A DNA stretch of 64,000 nucleotides, taken from Micrasema longulum. Taxonomy: Eukaryota; Arthropoda; Insecta; Trichoptera; Brachycentridae. The notes beneath the pieces are model-generated. The model worked only from the letters and a program-made list of their open reading frames with translations. It was not told the origin of the DNA and made no database searches. The position numbers were made by a program, and so were the translations under genes. Position 1 is the first letter of the stretch. The number at the start of each line of letters is the position of its first letter. The DNA lies in contig JAGVSM010001704.1 of the NCBI GenBank assembly GCA_022494885.1, positions 62,001 to 126,000 on the forward strand, read 5' to 3'. This document shows, one piece after another, positions 23,876 through 35,243 of the stretch.

Positions 23876-25744
23876 AATACAACTTTTATAATTTATTCTC
23901 CAAATATTAAAAGTAAAATATAAGTGGATGTAAAATACGAGTAAGTACGAATTTCAAAATCATTCTTCACTCACAACACCATTTTTTCCAATAAATGCTT
24001 AAAACAACTCTCATCATTAATTCGATCCATTAAATCAATTACCTCTGTGAATATCTTTACAGATTCGCAAAACCTTGTCATCAGATCGTTTACATATATC
24101 TTAAAAATACAATTGTTCAGTCGAAATGAATCACACGACACGAACCCTTTCACGTCGCAAATAAATGAAATTCTGTGACCAACGACAAAATTAACCTCTC
24201 TATTGGAGACTTCTGTTTAGTAAAAACTTCTAAAACGGAACGAAATGGGTAATTGTGACACCTTAAGTGTAGAGTGGGTATACTAAAATGGTGAATTAGA
24301 TCAATTTGCGGTCGACTCCATCATCTGCTACGAGTGTATGAATATAGCTACCTGGTAAAACTGACAGTTGTTATTTTGGATCTTGAACTTAGATCCACAG
24401 TAAAACATACATTGTGGTTAAAGGATACTAAGTATTAATTTTGTTTTTAGTGTTATACGGTTGAATTTTGACTTATTTTAGTTTTAATTATGTATTCTCA
24501 ATACTTCAATAATATTACGATAGTTCGCCATTGGACCAATTTTCTTATCTGAGTTGGGAAAAAGGTAAACCATAAAAAGGAAAAAACAAATAATATAAAA
24601 AAGTGAACATAATTAAAGCTTTCAATTTGTTCATAAGAGCATATTATATATGACTTGAGGGTATATAATATTATTCCACATTGAAATATAAAGATTTCTA
24701 ACTTTTTTGGTAATGAAATGAATATGACGAAAAATAAAATAACAGTTATTCCACAGCAAATGAAAGCGCATATTTAATACAATGAACTTATTCATTATTG
24801 GTTTATTTGTTAATTTAAAAATAATCTAAATATGTACAATTAACCCGCCCGTTCCTGTGTGTACGCTTAGCGGCGTTGTAAATTGTGTGACTCGAAGAAG
24901 TTTTTTTTCACAGTACGTTAAAGGCTAATAATTAATAACTGTGCTTAATAATTCTAGACTAACAAACTGAGTAAACATATTATTTCTCTGTGCGACTAAT
25001 CGAAATGAAATAAAAGTTGATTTTAAATTTAGCTTCCTCTAGGCTAAAGTTGAATTTGTATCCGATTCAAATATTTCTGGTATTCGAAGCAATAAATATT
25101 AAATAATTTGAACGATATATGCTCCTAAAATAATACAAAATGTCTCAAAATAATTACAAAAAAATATTTTCCGCTTGAGGTTTATCTGAATGATTGCAAA
25201 ACACAGTTATTAATCCAAAATTGAAAACGTTGAAATGCAAATACCGCCGGCAAACGTATTAATTAGTCGGGATATGAATACCGGATACAGCGCGAGCCTC
25301 GTGTAAAAACAATGAGGAATATCGTTTAATTCGCCATATCAGTGATCGTTTAAACGGAGCGAACGAAGAACAATGTATGGCGTACCGTTACAATTCGGAA
25401 ACCACTCATTTCATTATTCGTTATACAGAGGAAAGAGGTTTGCGAGACAACGGACCGTGGGAGATATGAGAAAATTAAATATTTCATTAATGCATTGCAT
25501 ATTTTAGATACGATCTTTAGTTATATGGAATCAAAACACATATTAACTTTCACATCTTTATTTCTGCATCGACAGCTCTTGACATACAATTCGCGATATC
25601 GGAATAAGATGCAAAAAGATACAAAAACCGTTGATTTTACAACATTTATGCCGATGAGCTGGAAAATATTTAATGACAATAATGAATTACTACTAGGAAA
25701 TCGGTAAAAAAGTCAACACAGATTTTTTTTTAACAAGTTACGAG
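23876..25744. other. intronic DNA, possible conserved non-coding stretch
   Basis: Mostly AT-rich. The stretch 25180-25440 is non-repetitive and better balanced, with an octamer-like ATGCAAAT and a TTAATTAG homeodomain-type core. It is a candidate enhancer only by composition. The open frame at 25495-25707 has no recognisable domain. Confidence 0.35.
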
Positions 25745-26300
25745 CTTTTTGACTCCACCACATCCGCTCCTAAATGGAGCATGTGGACATTATCAGACGC
25801 CTTCAGGTGACTCTATCACCAGCTGGTACTCTCACCTCCTCACACGTCAATCCCGAGTCTCTTAGTTCCACCGAATAAAGATCGTCATCGACGGCCTTCC
25901 AGAATGGCGGGAACCCGCAGGTGTAAAAAAGAGGCAATTCGAGTTTAGGTTATCCAGAGGCATGCGCAGCACGTGTCCTAGCCAGGTCCACCACCACATT
26001 CACGATTGTTATAGGAGGCTGCTGCGTCCGTTATCGGACTTCAGTGTTATTTGTGAAATTGAACCACTTTATGCCTAATATTCTCCCCAAGTACTTACTC
26101 TCAAAACTCAGACGTTTGGTGTTTTGAGCTTTGGTAAGATGCCAATATTGGCACCCGTATAGGAGTACCGGCATTGTATAAGAGATGAATAATCGGCATT
26201 TTGCTTGACCGAGTTCATTAAAAAATGAACATCTGCGAGGGCAGAGGCTAAAAGGGAGAACACATGTCGCAAAAAAAAATTACGACTTGGGAACTTTTCG
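25745..26300 (-). mobile_element. LINE family 1, longer 3' copy (copy 3)
   Basis: Read on the minus strand it starts with worn RT thumb text (a FLMNSVKQNADYSSL-like segment and a YSYTGANIGILPKLKT-like segment, where related LINEs have VLLYG-x-E-x-W). It continues into the LRMP, CGFPPFWKAVDDDL and LVIESPEG/CSIWERMW regions. Multiple frameshifts. The 3' half is shared with 17028, 21640 and 33965. Confidence 0.65.
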
Positions 26301-28077
26301 ATAGGCATTTTAAACATTAACATGTATTATTAACGACGACAAAATACGAATTAAGCAAATGCCCCGAATCAGCAGATACGAGTTAAAACTGGAAGAAATC
26401 ATGCAAAAAAATGATCTCTTGCATTATTCGTGCGAAACTAAAACGCCGGAAACGTCTCTGATTGAAGGACTAATAATATTAATAATGCCTTTATCGGTCC
26501 TTATGAAAAAAATCCCCATGTCGAGTAAAATTTACATAGCTTATGAAAAATTATATCAAATGTCAACCATGTCTTTCATTCAGAATTATGTGGACCTTGG
26601 TTAAATTTAATATTATTTAATTTTTGACTCACGGGGTAAAGCACGTTTGTGAATACGGTATCAATCTTATTAATCAATAGTTAAAGACTGTCATTGCAAA
26701 CGTCCACAATCGATACCGCATAAAATATTACTGTTTACGTAGTACTAAAATCAAATGCAGGAAATGATGGTATAAGCTGATGGAGGAATACTGTTTCTCA
26801 GTGTTCAGGGCAAATCTCAAACGAATGTCTCAATCGCTACTGCTAAAACAGGGTCGCATTTTGACCAAATAAGCGATTACATTTCCGAATATGTGTTTTG
26901 AAAACTTTAAGAAGAATCGCGGCAGCTGAGAATTTAATGAATAGGTATTTAAACATTGTTTTTCAAAAAAGTACAAGTTTTTGCAAAATTCTAAACATAA
27001 CTACTTTGACACATCTTTCTTGAATTGATTGTCTGCACTCATTAACAGTTTACAGATAATCCAACTGTAGATGGAGGCGCGATGCAGAAGTCTAAATGAG
27101 GATTTCCACGCTATTAATATAGTTATAAGTCAGAAGGACTCGTCAAGAGAGGTAATATTGTACATGATATAAATATTTCATGATTTACAATGGTAGCAGA
27201 ATTCCAATTGCCGAACGTTCTTTAAGCGGATCGCAAGGTCTCGTGACGAACAACAGTCCGCCTTCTACTGGCGAATTTACTGTAGTTTCTTCGTCATTAG
27301 AGCATATACGGAGAAGTTCCAGCAACAGGCCACAGCCGAAACATTCCACAATCCTCACATATTATAAAACACAGCAACAATACAAATGGGGATATACGAG
27401 TAACTTTTAAAAAAATAAAAAAATAATGGTCTATGAAATACTATCGAGTAAAAAAAAATTGTTTGCTTATTGCGAAAACGGCTTATTATATTGGACGACC
27501 CTAATACGTCACGATTTGGATAAATTTTGAACTTTGTTTGTGACCGTTTAAATTAAATAGAATCTTGTCACGAATCTTGACGTCACAATTGTCAAGGCCA
27601 AAGATGTCGCTTTAATGTGAAGACATTTTTTTCAACAATTAAATTTTTTAAATTATGTGTGAAAACATTTTTCCATAATATCCATATTGAATTTGAAAAT
27701 ACAATCTGATTTTCTAAATCTATTTCACATGTTTGAATCGGTATTCGTAGTATGTGATAATTCCCTATTATATTTCGAAGTATTTTTTTGGAGTCAAGTT
27801 TTTGGTTAAATTAATATGAACCTTGTAATTAACTAAATTAATATGAACCTTGTAGTAATGCAACTCCAAACAAAATGTATGCTTTAAGAGGTAAAAGGTA
27901 AGGTGGGCATCTTCGAATCCAGTCCTGTTGTATCGACAGGTCCTGCGCCGGGTGATCTTTTTAACATTTAAAGCAGAACAATGGAGTAGTTAATTCACTA
28001 CGAGATGGACAGGCGGAAGAAATGGAAATATTTCAATGGGCCTAACGGCGCGGAAACATGTGCTCGGTGGCGGTGTT
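26301..28077. other. intronic DNA, nothing recognised
   Basis: The open frame at 26359-26604 (81 residues) and another at 27180-27410 show no domain. No repeats recognised. Confidence 0.35.
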
Positions 28078-28112
28078 GACTGTACTGTGTACTGTGTACT
28101 GTGTACTGTGCA
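28078..28112. repeat. heptanucleotide microsatellite (TGTACTG)n
   Basis: About four and a half perfect copies of TGTACTG in a row, followed by a degenerate unit (GCAGTAGATACTGTG). Confidence 0.85.
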
Positions 28113-28129
28113 GTAGATACTGTGCAGTG

Positions 28130-29055
28130 TATGCAACTAATCATTAACTACTACTGTGGGCTTTGTATTGACTAACTTATTACAAAATAACCCTTTAAGG
28201 CACGTGACTAAGGCGTTGAATGCAGAAGTCCTAGAATTAAGAATAGTCCAGAAACCGCATACGCACATCAAACAGAAGGCGACTTTACTACTCATAAATG
28301 AGGAGATTTGCGTTTTGACCCATTGGTTTCTTTGTGGACGTCGCTCAGTACGCAACTCCTGATTTGAATTCAGCTATGTCGTGCTGTGTCTTTTTAAAGT
28401 GTAGAAATACTGCTAGGATCTTAAATAAACAGGATGGTATCACATTTCAAGTGTAATTAGCAAACGAATGTTTAAGTAGCAAATGCATTACTTAAAAATT
28501 GAATTATTTTTCCATCTGTCAGATTGTCGAAGATACAAAAAGGAAATCTCGTAAGTGTTGCCAGGGTTGTAATTTTTTTTATCCTACTTTGCTCATCTAA
28601 TAAGAGAAATAATGAAAATTGGACCTTGGATTAAATAACTCTGTGGTGGACGTTTGACCGACATTATCTTTAAAACATCAAATAATATTTAACATGATAT
28701 AAAAATATCCTTTTTAGGTTTTTTTATTTTTATTTATTAAGTTTAAAGTTCATTAATTCAATTGCTTTTAATTAATGACCCTTTACTTATCTACTCCGTT
28801 GTGTCAATCAATATTTCCGCGTGCACAATAAAATTTTCGAGAAATTAATATATTGTTTTTTTTACCTTACGTTTGTATTATAATTTTATTTTTTCCCATC
28901 GTGCATCACGAATGCGCGCGGCAAAAGTGTGGCATAGTGGGGGAATTATTGGACACAGTTCGATGTATATAAATATGATTCTAAGCTCCTTCTGGACTAT
29001 TCTTAATTCTATGGCAGATGTTAAAACATCGCGACTATCGAATAAAAGTAGCTAG
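28130..29055 (+). mobile_element. possible P-like (THAP) transposon remnant
   Basis: An inverted repeat around AGAATTAAGAATAGTCCAGA (28231-28250) and its complement TCTGGACTATTCTTAATTCT (28989-29008) brackets the THAP-finger fragment. Weaker similarity extends some bases on each side. Composition inside is otherwise AT-rich with no transposase core. This suggests an internally deleted relative of P-type elements. The outer ends and target duplication were not found, so the boundaries are approximate. Confidence 0.4.
28376..28456 (+). pseudogene. THAP zinc-finger N-terminal fragment
   Basis: Starts ATG TCG TGC TGT. The 26 residues begin MSCCVFLKCRNT and contain KQDGITFQ. THAP fingers (C2CH, found at the N terminus of P-element transposases and THAP proteins) begin with M-x-x-C-x-V-x-x-C-x-N and have a G-I-x-F-H-x-F-P segment about 20 residues on. 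Here both Cys and the GITF are kept, the His is Gln, and a stop follows at 28454, so the second half of the finger and any catalytic domain are missing. The surrounding inverted repeat supports a transposon origin. It could also be the 5' exon of a domesticated THAP gene, but no splice site was identified. Confidence 0.55.
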
Positions 29056-30755
29056 ACTTATCTACTTTGATACGATACCATTTTTTTTTCTTTCTAAATT
29101 ACTATATATTACGATTTTGGAAATAACAAAACAATTTTGTTTAAAGAAATACATTTAACATTCAAATTACGGTTTTTACTCGTTATTTGGAAAGAATTCT
29201 AAACTTTATCGTCTGAGCTTAAGGCATTTATTTTTAATTATTTTATGCAAAATTATCGCACTCATATAATAAATACGATATTTCTACAAAACTTATATAG
29301 AAATTCATTAATAAAGATTGAATCAGTGTTCACATTGTGGAATGATATGTTTTAATTAATGAACAAATTTTAGAGAGTTTTGAGTTTACTATTACTTTAT
29401 CAAATAGTGCTCTAAATAAATATAAATACCTAGTCTCCTAACAAAGTGTTATATTTAATAAATTTAAGTTAAAAAAGTTTAAGTAATAATTAAGTTTTGA
29501 AACTTTTAATGATCAGTGAAGTTTTTGAAACCAAATTCAGCTTACGGTCCATATTTATTTCCCTGATATTATCAATGTTTTCAAATAAAATATATAAAAT
29601 ACAATGTATAATCAGCAATAACATAAAAGAATGCTGCTTATTTTATTTGAATTTAAATTAAAGTCGATTTAATTCTCATTTTAATCAATTAAATTCAAAA
29701 CATCTGGAATAGTGTTTCATTTGACAACATGAAATATATTTCAAGTTTTATGCCAACATTTCAATGCTTTACTGCTCTGATTGAAATCTAAGTATTCAAA
29801 TCCCATGTATACATTTCCATAATGCTTCCATTACGAAATCAGTTGCGAAAACTTGAGAGTATACGGACGCGATCTGATCAATGAATGGAGTGATAAAAAA
29901 TCGATAGTGTCTAAATATTCTAAAAAAATCCTCTCACGGGAAAGAAATAACATCCATAACCAGGAGGCAAACGATACGAGTTAGACAGTGTTTATTCAAA
30001 TGAATCTGATCATATTTAATCGAATTAATGCAAAGCCTCCAGCATTCTGGATACAAATACAAAACCAGCGATCACCGATATGCTACCAACTATAAGTTGC
30101 CACAAGCGGCACCGAATTTTGGTAGCACAAAAACCATTGGGCCTAATTATAAATTGAGAAAAATCACGCTATAATTACGAGTTAAGAAAACCCGTATAAT
30201 TACATGGCCATAATTTCATTTTCCTATCTAATAAACCATCTGGGCTCCGTTTCTCTAAGTAATATCTATACGAAATACCAAAATTCAGGCATAAATCACA
30301 CAGTGATCGCTTGTGAGACCTGTCTCGAGGCTAAAATATTGTTTTGTTTTATGAGAATATGACCAAGGTGGTAATTAATATTATTTTCAAGTAGCCGAGC
30401 GGACGATAAGTATCGGAGAGTCGTCGCCTCGTTTGTTGGTAGAATTCAACATTCAAATGTCCCGAGGACACTTATTTAAGGGGTGGGGCGTTAAACAGGG
30501 CACCCTGGGAATACAAATTATATTCTAACTCTAGAAATTAAACATTCTTCGGTTTCAAGCTGTATTTAAAAGGTGTGTGGAGTTGCTTATCATACATAGG
30601 TATGCATGTAGGAATTGTAATAATCCACATTTTTATTTATAACCAACAAAAATAAATAAATTAACAGATCAGTTTTAAGTTTACTGTAATATTGACAAAC
30701 ACCATAATTTCAAACAGAATTGTTCGTATTTTTGGTAACAATTGCATTGGCTTTT
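29056..30755. other. intronic DNA, non-repetitive part may be regulatory
   Basis: 29820-30540 is not recognisably repetitive, is better balanced than its flanks and contains several TAATTA/ATAATTAC-type homeodomain cores near 30145-30215. No coding sequence is recognised. Confidence 0.35.
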
Positions 30756-30813
30756 CTTCCATCGACATTCCACCCTCCATTATCTCTAATGGAGGGTGGA
30801 ATGTCGATGGAAG
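30756..30813. repeat. perfect 27-bp hairpin
   Basis: The left arm 30756-30782 and right arm 30787-30813 are exact inverse complements with a 4-base loop TCTC. The arm begins CTTCCATCGACATTCCACCC. No sequence decay between the arms, and no other copy was seen in the window. Confidence 0.9.
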
Positions 30814-31740
30814 GCCATATTTACGGTTATACTGATTTTATACTAATAAAAGTGATTCGATTTTTTTTTATCGCAATGTAATGTTTGTTTCTATACACAA
30901 AAAGACATGTTTAAAAAAATATATAATAAATTTTTAACGCAGTTACTGAAATTGCGCTGATTACTTTCTTGAATAGAATATTACAATGTTCTATAGCTTG
31001 GTTAATCACGAAGTGCTTTTAGGAGCTTAATGTGATGAAGGGCCAGTTTTTTTCTTGAATGGCTTCGCTGCTGTCGATTTTTTTTGTGTTATACGTTGTA
31101 TAGCGTTTCTTATGAATTATATATTGTTGTAATTGGAATATAGTCCAGTCCAAAATTGGCAAATGCAAGGAAACTCACATTAAATTGTAATATCTGCGCA
31201 TTCAACCAATAAATGGTTGACATCATATCTGATGACTATCGCGCTTCTGATAATACAATTATTTTAGTATAAATGCTTAGTGATTACTGACAACACAACT
31301 GATTATAATTATTATGGTCTCAATCATCAAGGTTGGTTAGCAGTGAACATTCACATCTCTTTTTCCATTTCTTTCGGTTTTTAGCGGCTATTTTCAACCG
31401 CCTATAAGATAAAACGTAGTTAAAATATTTTAATTTCATCAAGATTTTCCCATTCTATTGTATGTTTCGTTCCCTCTACTGTTTTGAGTGGCGCATAGTT
31501 TTCCAAAATAGTTATTGCTAACAATATTTGTTTTAGTTATTTATTTATGCTCTAAAAAAGAGCGACCAAGGAAAGGAAAAGGGATAAAAACATAAATTTA
31601 AAATTTCAGGATTCTGGGGATATATAATAATGTCTCAAGCGTTTCTTGAAGGTGGCTAGAGAAGGTGTTTTATATGAAGGAGTAGCTCGAATTTAAAAAA
31701 ACCTTGAACGTAAAACGTAATAAATAGTAATTATAATGTA

Positions 31741-31989
31741 TAATATTAGAAATCAAACACTGATTTGAGTCTACTGAACACTTTATTTTATTTTTACAAA
31801 TATAAAAAATATATAAACAAAAATTTCGTGACAATTATTTTGCCTTGTTAGGGCACTTTCAAACGAATGTCAAAATGCCTTAACAAGGAGAAACAATTAT
31901 CACGAAATTTTTGTTTTTAAATTTTTTATATTTGTAAAAATAAAATAAAGTGTTCAGTGACTCAAAACAGTGTTTGATTTCTAATATTA
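31741..31989. mobile_element. fold-back element with ~120-bp inverted arms
   Basis: The left arm begins TAATATTAGAAATCAAACAC and the right end is its inverse complement. The arms stay similar through the ACACTTTATTTTATTTTTAC and ACAAAAATTTCGTGA blocks to a centre near 31865 (CCTTGTTAGGGC and its partner GCCTTAACAAGG). No coding capacity. The form fits a fold-back or MITE-type element. It lies just inside the donor-side end of the Pax intron. Confidence 0.8.
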
Positions 31990-32327
31990 CATGTTTAAAT
32001 ATGGAGTTCTACAAAATAAACACCAAATCTTCAATAAATAGCAATCAATTAATAAAACATTCAAAAGATTATTAATCTATCAAGAACAAAAATATAATTA
32101 TGTTCCCAGAGAGACAGGGCATTGCCTTTTCGGTAAGTTTTATCTATCGAAAAGTGAGCTAATTTTTTTTTTGCGTTTGAGCGGTCTTTGCATACTTAAT
32201 CAAAAAGTCAAAGCATCCTTGGCACTGTCGAAAAGAAGCCAGTGCTGGTTCTGTAGTTTTCAACAATAAATCATATGTTTGGAACAGAGAGAATGAAATA
32301 AATTATGTATGTTCTGAGATACCTTAC

Positions 32328-32513
32328 CTAATAGTTTGGTGACTGCACCCTGTTGGGTGAGCATGTGCTGCGCGAGGTCGTAGTGGCGGAGCCCGAGCCG
32401 GGACAGCTCCAGGAGGCGGTGGTGGGAGAGCAGGTTGGCGGCCAGCGGAGGCAGGCCCCCCAGGGGGCCACCCCCCGAGTACAGCCCTGGCGCTCCGCCC
32501 CCGGACGACGACA
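32328..32513 (-). CDS. eyg: eyegone-type Pax gene, exon with PAI remnant, partial gene
   Basis: A 186-nt internal exon, strikingly GC-rich in AT-rich surroundings. Acceptor TCAGTTTCAG precedes TGTCGTCG; donor is CTATTAG then GTAAGG. Reading: two bases closing a codon, 61 codons, then the first G of a Gly codon completed by the exon at 5870. The first ~25 residues are low-complexity Gly/Pro/Leu (SSSGGGAPG, GGGPLGGLPPL). Then follow SHHRLLELSRLGLRHYDL and AQHMLTQQGAVTKLLG. HMLTQQGAV-x-KLLG immediately before [10 protein letters not shown] is the signature of Eyegone/Toe proteins, whose PAI subdomain is largely missing so that DNA binding relies on RED and the homeodomain. Because the codon split (phase 1) matches exactly, the two exons belong to one transcript. 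The start codon and upstream exons were not found to the right in this window. The GTG at 32514 is intron/exon-boundary sequence and not a start. Confidence 0.87.
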   Translation of the reverse strand, partial: CRRPGAERQGCTRGVAPWGACLRWPPTCSPTTASWSCPGSGSATTTSRSTCSPNRVQSPNY

Positions 32514-33964
32514 CTGAAACTGATCAATCGATCGGTTTAATTCTACATTATTGATATGGAAGATATTGATAGGAAGATAAACCCGCCGATCAAAAGAAAA
32601 AAACATTAATTTAGAACTAAAAGACTGATAAAAAATATTGATTGTTATGATAACGGTTTTATTTGGTCGTTTATTTTGTGTTGTATTTGATTTACCTCTT
32701 AACGTCACTTATAACAAATTATAAATGCATCAATATTGCATTAGGACATATTACACGGACAACTTGCTGACTTCGGAGCATTTATATCATTAACGTTTAT
32801 ATTTAAATTTACTATTAATAATTATTGACATTTTATTGTTTAATTCGTGTATTTCATTGGATGCATTCAATTTTTATTACGCGCAATTGCCTTTAGTTTT
32901 TTAATTCAGTTCATTTCGTAATACCAAATACAAGAAAAAAATAACCATAAAACATGGATTGTAACAAAATTGTCACGTTCACTAATAGTATTAATGATGT
33001 AAGTAAAAATCAGTGTAACAAAAGCGATCATATAGTTATATAATATAACGTGAGTTCAAATATTTGAGAAAAATGATAATGATTGTGTGTTGTGTTAGTA
33101 ATATGAGATCTTCTGCAATAAAAGTCGTACTTCAGTATATAACTCTTTGTTTCTTCTAAAAATAATATACTTAATATGTAAACATGGAAAATAAATATAA
33201 TTTGTTTAAACTTTTTTAGTTTAAATCATTTCTAGTTTATTTATTTTTACCACCGTCAGGGTTTCATTGTGTCCAATACTGTCAGACTGATAAGAGATTA
33301 AATAAAATCTTATGTTACACCATTGATGTATATAACTAGAGTAAACATGAGCGTTCAAAACATGTTCCCTCAACCTGCGGTCAGTTGTCATATGTTTGAC
33401 AGAACGGACTTTAGTCTGTTGCGAGCGTTCACCGGCTAATTTTCTTCTCGCAATTACTAAAATACCCATATGCACCCTAAGATACTGTACAAATCGATCT
33501 AGAAAAACAATGGTATAACCTTTCATCGGTAAGTAATATTTTAATCCTAATCATCACTTTTGTTTAAAATAGCTATTCTAATATCAAAAACGTTTTATAA
33601 ATATGTTACCAGCTATCTCCTGTATCTGTCCCGCTCAGTTAGTTGGGCGTATAGTGAAACGATAAACAAAGGTGACGCGTATGCGGAAGGGAGCGACATA
33701 CTGGATAGAACTTACATTAGACCGATGTAAACAGTCTGTGCTTTTTACTGTTCTATTTGTTTTGCTTGTCAAAGTCGACGTGATATGACGCGACGATACT
33801 TGCAACCTCCGCTGGTCATTCCTTTCTTTTGAGGATGTCTTTTTAGCTCGGATTTGTATGGAGTTTTATTTCTACATATCATATTTCAATGTGTTACACA
33901 TGGTTTTTCAGGGCCATAACGCAAAACTTCAGAAGAAGATTTTTTTTGGAAAACCCCATTTTTA
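32514..33964 (-). other. eyg: upstream intron of the Pax gene, nothing recognised
   Basis: Ends in the acceptor next to 32513. The stretch 33240-33530 and 33600-33850 is more balanced in composition but no exon, repeat or domain was recognised. No 5' exon of the gene could be identified further right, so the intron may extend beyond the window. Confidence 0.4.
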
Positions 33965-34588
33965 ATTAAAAAGGCAACTCGTGTTTAGATTCTCCTGAGG
34001 CATACGCAGCACGTGTCTAAGCTAGGTTCACTGCCGCATCTTCAAAACGCTCGATATAGAAGGCATTTGCGTCTATTTTCGGACTTCAATGTTAGTTATG
34101 AAGTCGGACCATGCCTAATATTCTCCTCAAGAACTTACTCTCAAAATTCAGAAGCCTGGTGTTTTGAACTTTGGTGGGGTGCTAAGATTCACACCCACAT
34201 AAGAGTACTGGTGATATAAAATAGTTGAATAATCGGCATTATATTAAGTTTTGAACAAGTAAAAAATAGAGTTCAACACAACACGCATCATGTTAAAAGT
34301 TACTCCAACAATTCCTAGGCGGGTTGCGAGCTCTTGGTGCATGCTTCCATCCTCAGTTACGTAAACTCCCAAGTATATAAAGCTGTAAACTTTCTCGATC
34401 CTTTTTCCTTTATTATTGAGAGGCTGATCATGGTCAGGACAGGATTTGTTGCACACAATCTTAGTCTTTTTGGCATTGATGTTAAGACCTACACGAGTAG
34501 AGTTTTTCTGAAGTTTGTTAATAATTTCCTGAAGATCACCTTGTATCAATACTCGCAGTAAATGAAGGTTGTGGGTTTTAATAACCAC
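33965..34588 (-). mobile_element. LINE family 1, RT plus 3' end (copy 4)
   Basis: The minus strand encodes, from 34588, an RT thumb-region piece: LQEIINKLQKNSTRVGLNIN, AKKTKIVCN, then KRIEKVYSFIYLGVYVTEDG and ATRLGIVGVTFNMM. This is the conserved order GL-x-(M/I)N-x-KKTK-x-M, a turn, I-E-x-V-x-x-F-x-YLG, then ei-x-RI. After stops it continues to NIEVRK and LRMPQENLNTSCLF near 33970. This copy links the RT domain with the 3' block seen at 17028, 21640 and 25745, so all four belong to one LINE family (RTE-like or related; clade uncertain). Confidence 0.75.
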
Positions 34589-34919
34589 TAAGTAATCAAA
34601 ATTTCATCTACTGAAAGTTTTTTAAAAGAAAATATAAAGATTTTACTGCCGACATAATGTTTGTTTATCCCCTGTTCACAAAATAGAAGCCCGTATTCTT
34701 GAATGTCAGATTTATGTCTACCATCAAGCCAGTTTTTTTTATCCATTCCATAACTAATTGGTTTTTTCTTGTTAAATCTATAAATACAAGCCTTTTCACC
34801 CTTCAAGTTTCACTTGCAATTTTATTATATTTGAATTAATGCTGCATATATTTGCCATGATTACGCTACGCATCGCGTGACGCTTCGCTATCATTCATTT
34901 TTATACATTAATCAAGCGG

Positions 34920-35243
34920 ATGTTTTTAAAACAAATGCAAACATTGATTTTCTGGAATACCTGTTTAAAAATCAGGGAACTTGTAGCATTGACATCAATA
35001 CTATCCATTACTTATTATCTGAATGTCCTCCAACGCATCTTACTCTATCATTATAATCTCATAAGACGCATGCGCTTCACCGCATTCCTGCGCATTAAAA
35101 GAATCACGAGCGCATTCAGATTGCTGCCCTATGTTCTAAATAAGTTAATTGAAGAGTGGCTGGGACATAATGACACACAAGACACTATGTTTACTGGATA
35201 CTGCTTACCTCCTAGTAACTTCTGTGCTCCTGATACCTGGTAG
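34920..35243 (+). mobile_element. possible LINE C-terminal scrap
   Basis: One plus-strand frame gives SIDINTIHYLLSECPPTHL, reminiscent of the H-x-L-x-x-CP segment after the RT/RNase H part of some LINEs. A different frame is open for 107 residues (34920-35243) with no domain. Weak evidence. Confidence 0.3.

Larger units (their letters stand above)
5871..32327 (-). other. eyg: large intron of the eyegone-type gene
   Basis: Its 5' end is the donor after exon base 32328 (CTATTAG then GTAAGG) and its 3' end the acceptor before base 5870 (pyrimidine-rich TTTGTACTACTTTCCAG). Both are canonical and in matching phase, so the intron is 26,457 bp unless an unseen small exon interrupts it. It is loaded with LINE, SINE and TIR-element debris but also has stretches of non-repetitive DNA (for example 25180-25440 and 29820-30540) that could hold enhancers. 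No other minus-strand exon was recognised inside. Confidence 0.75.

Noticed and set aside
28073..28135. Short repeats considered as a CRISPR-like array
   Set aside because: Uninterrupted heptamer units with no spacers: a microsatellite in a eukaryotic genome.
31850..31895. Checked for a hammerhead core at the centre of the fold-back
   Set aside because: No CUGANGA or GAAA in the right spacing.
32324..32708. Alternative frames over the GC-rich exon
   Set aside because: Long open frames arise from GC-rich codons on this exon; only the frame reading AQHMLTQQGAV matches a Pax protein and joins in phase.
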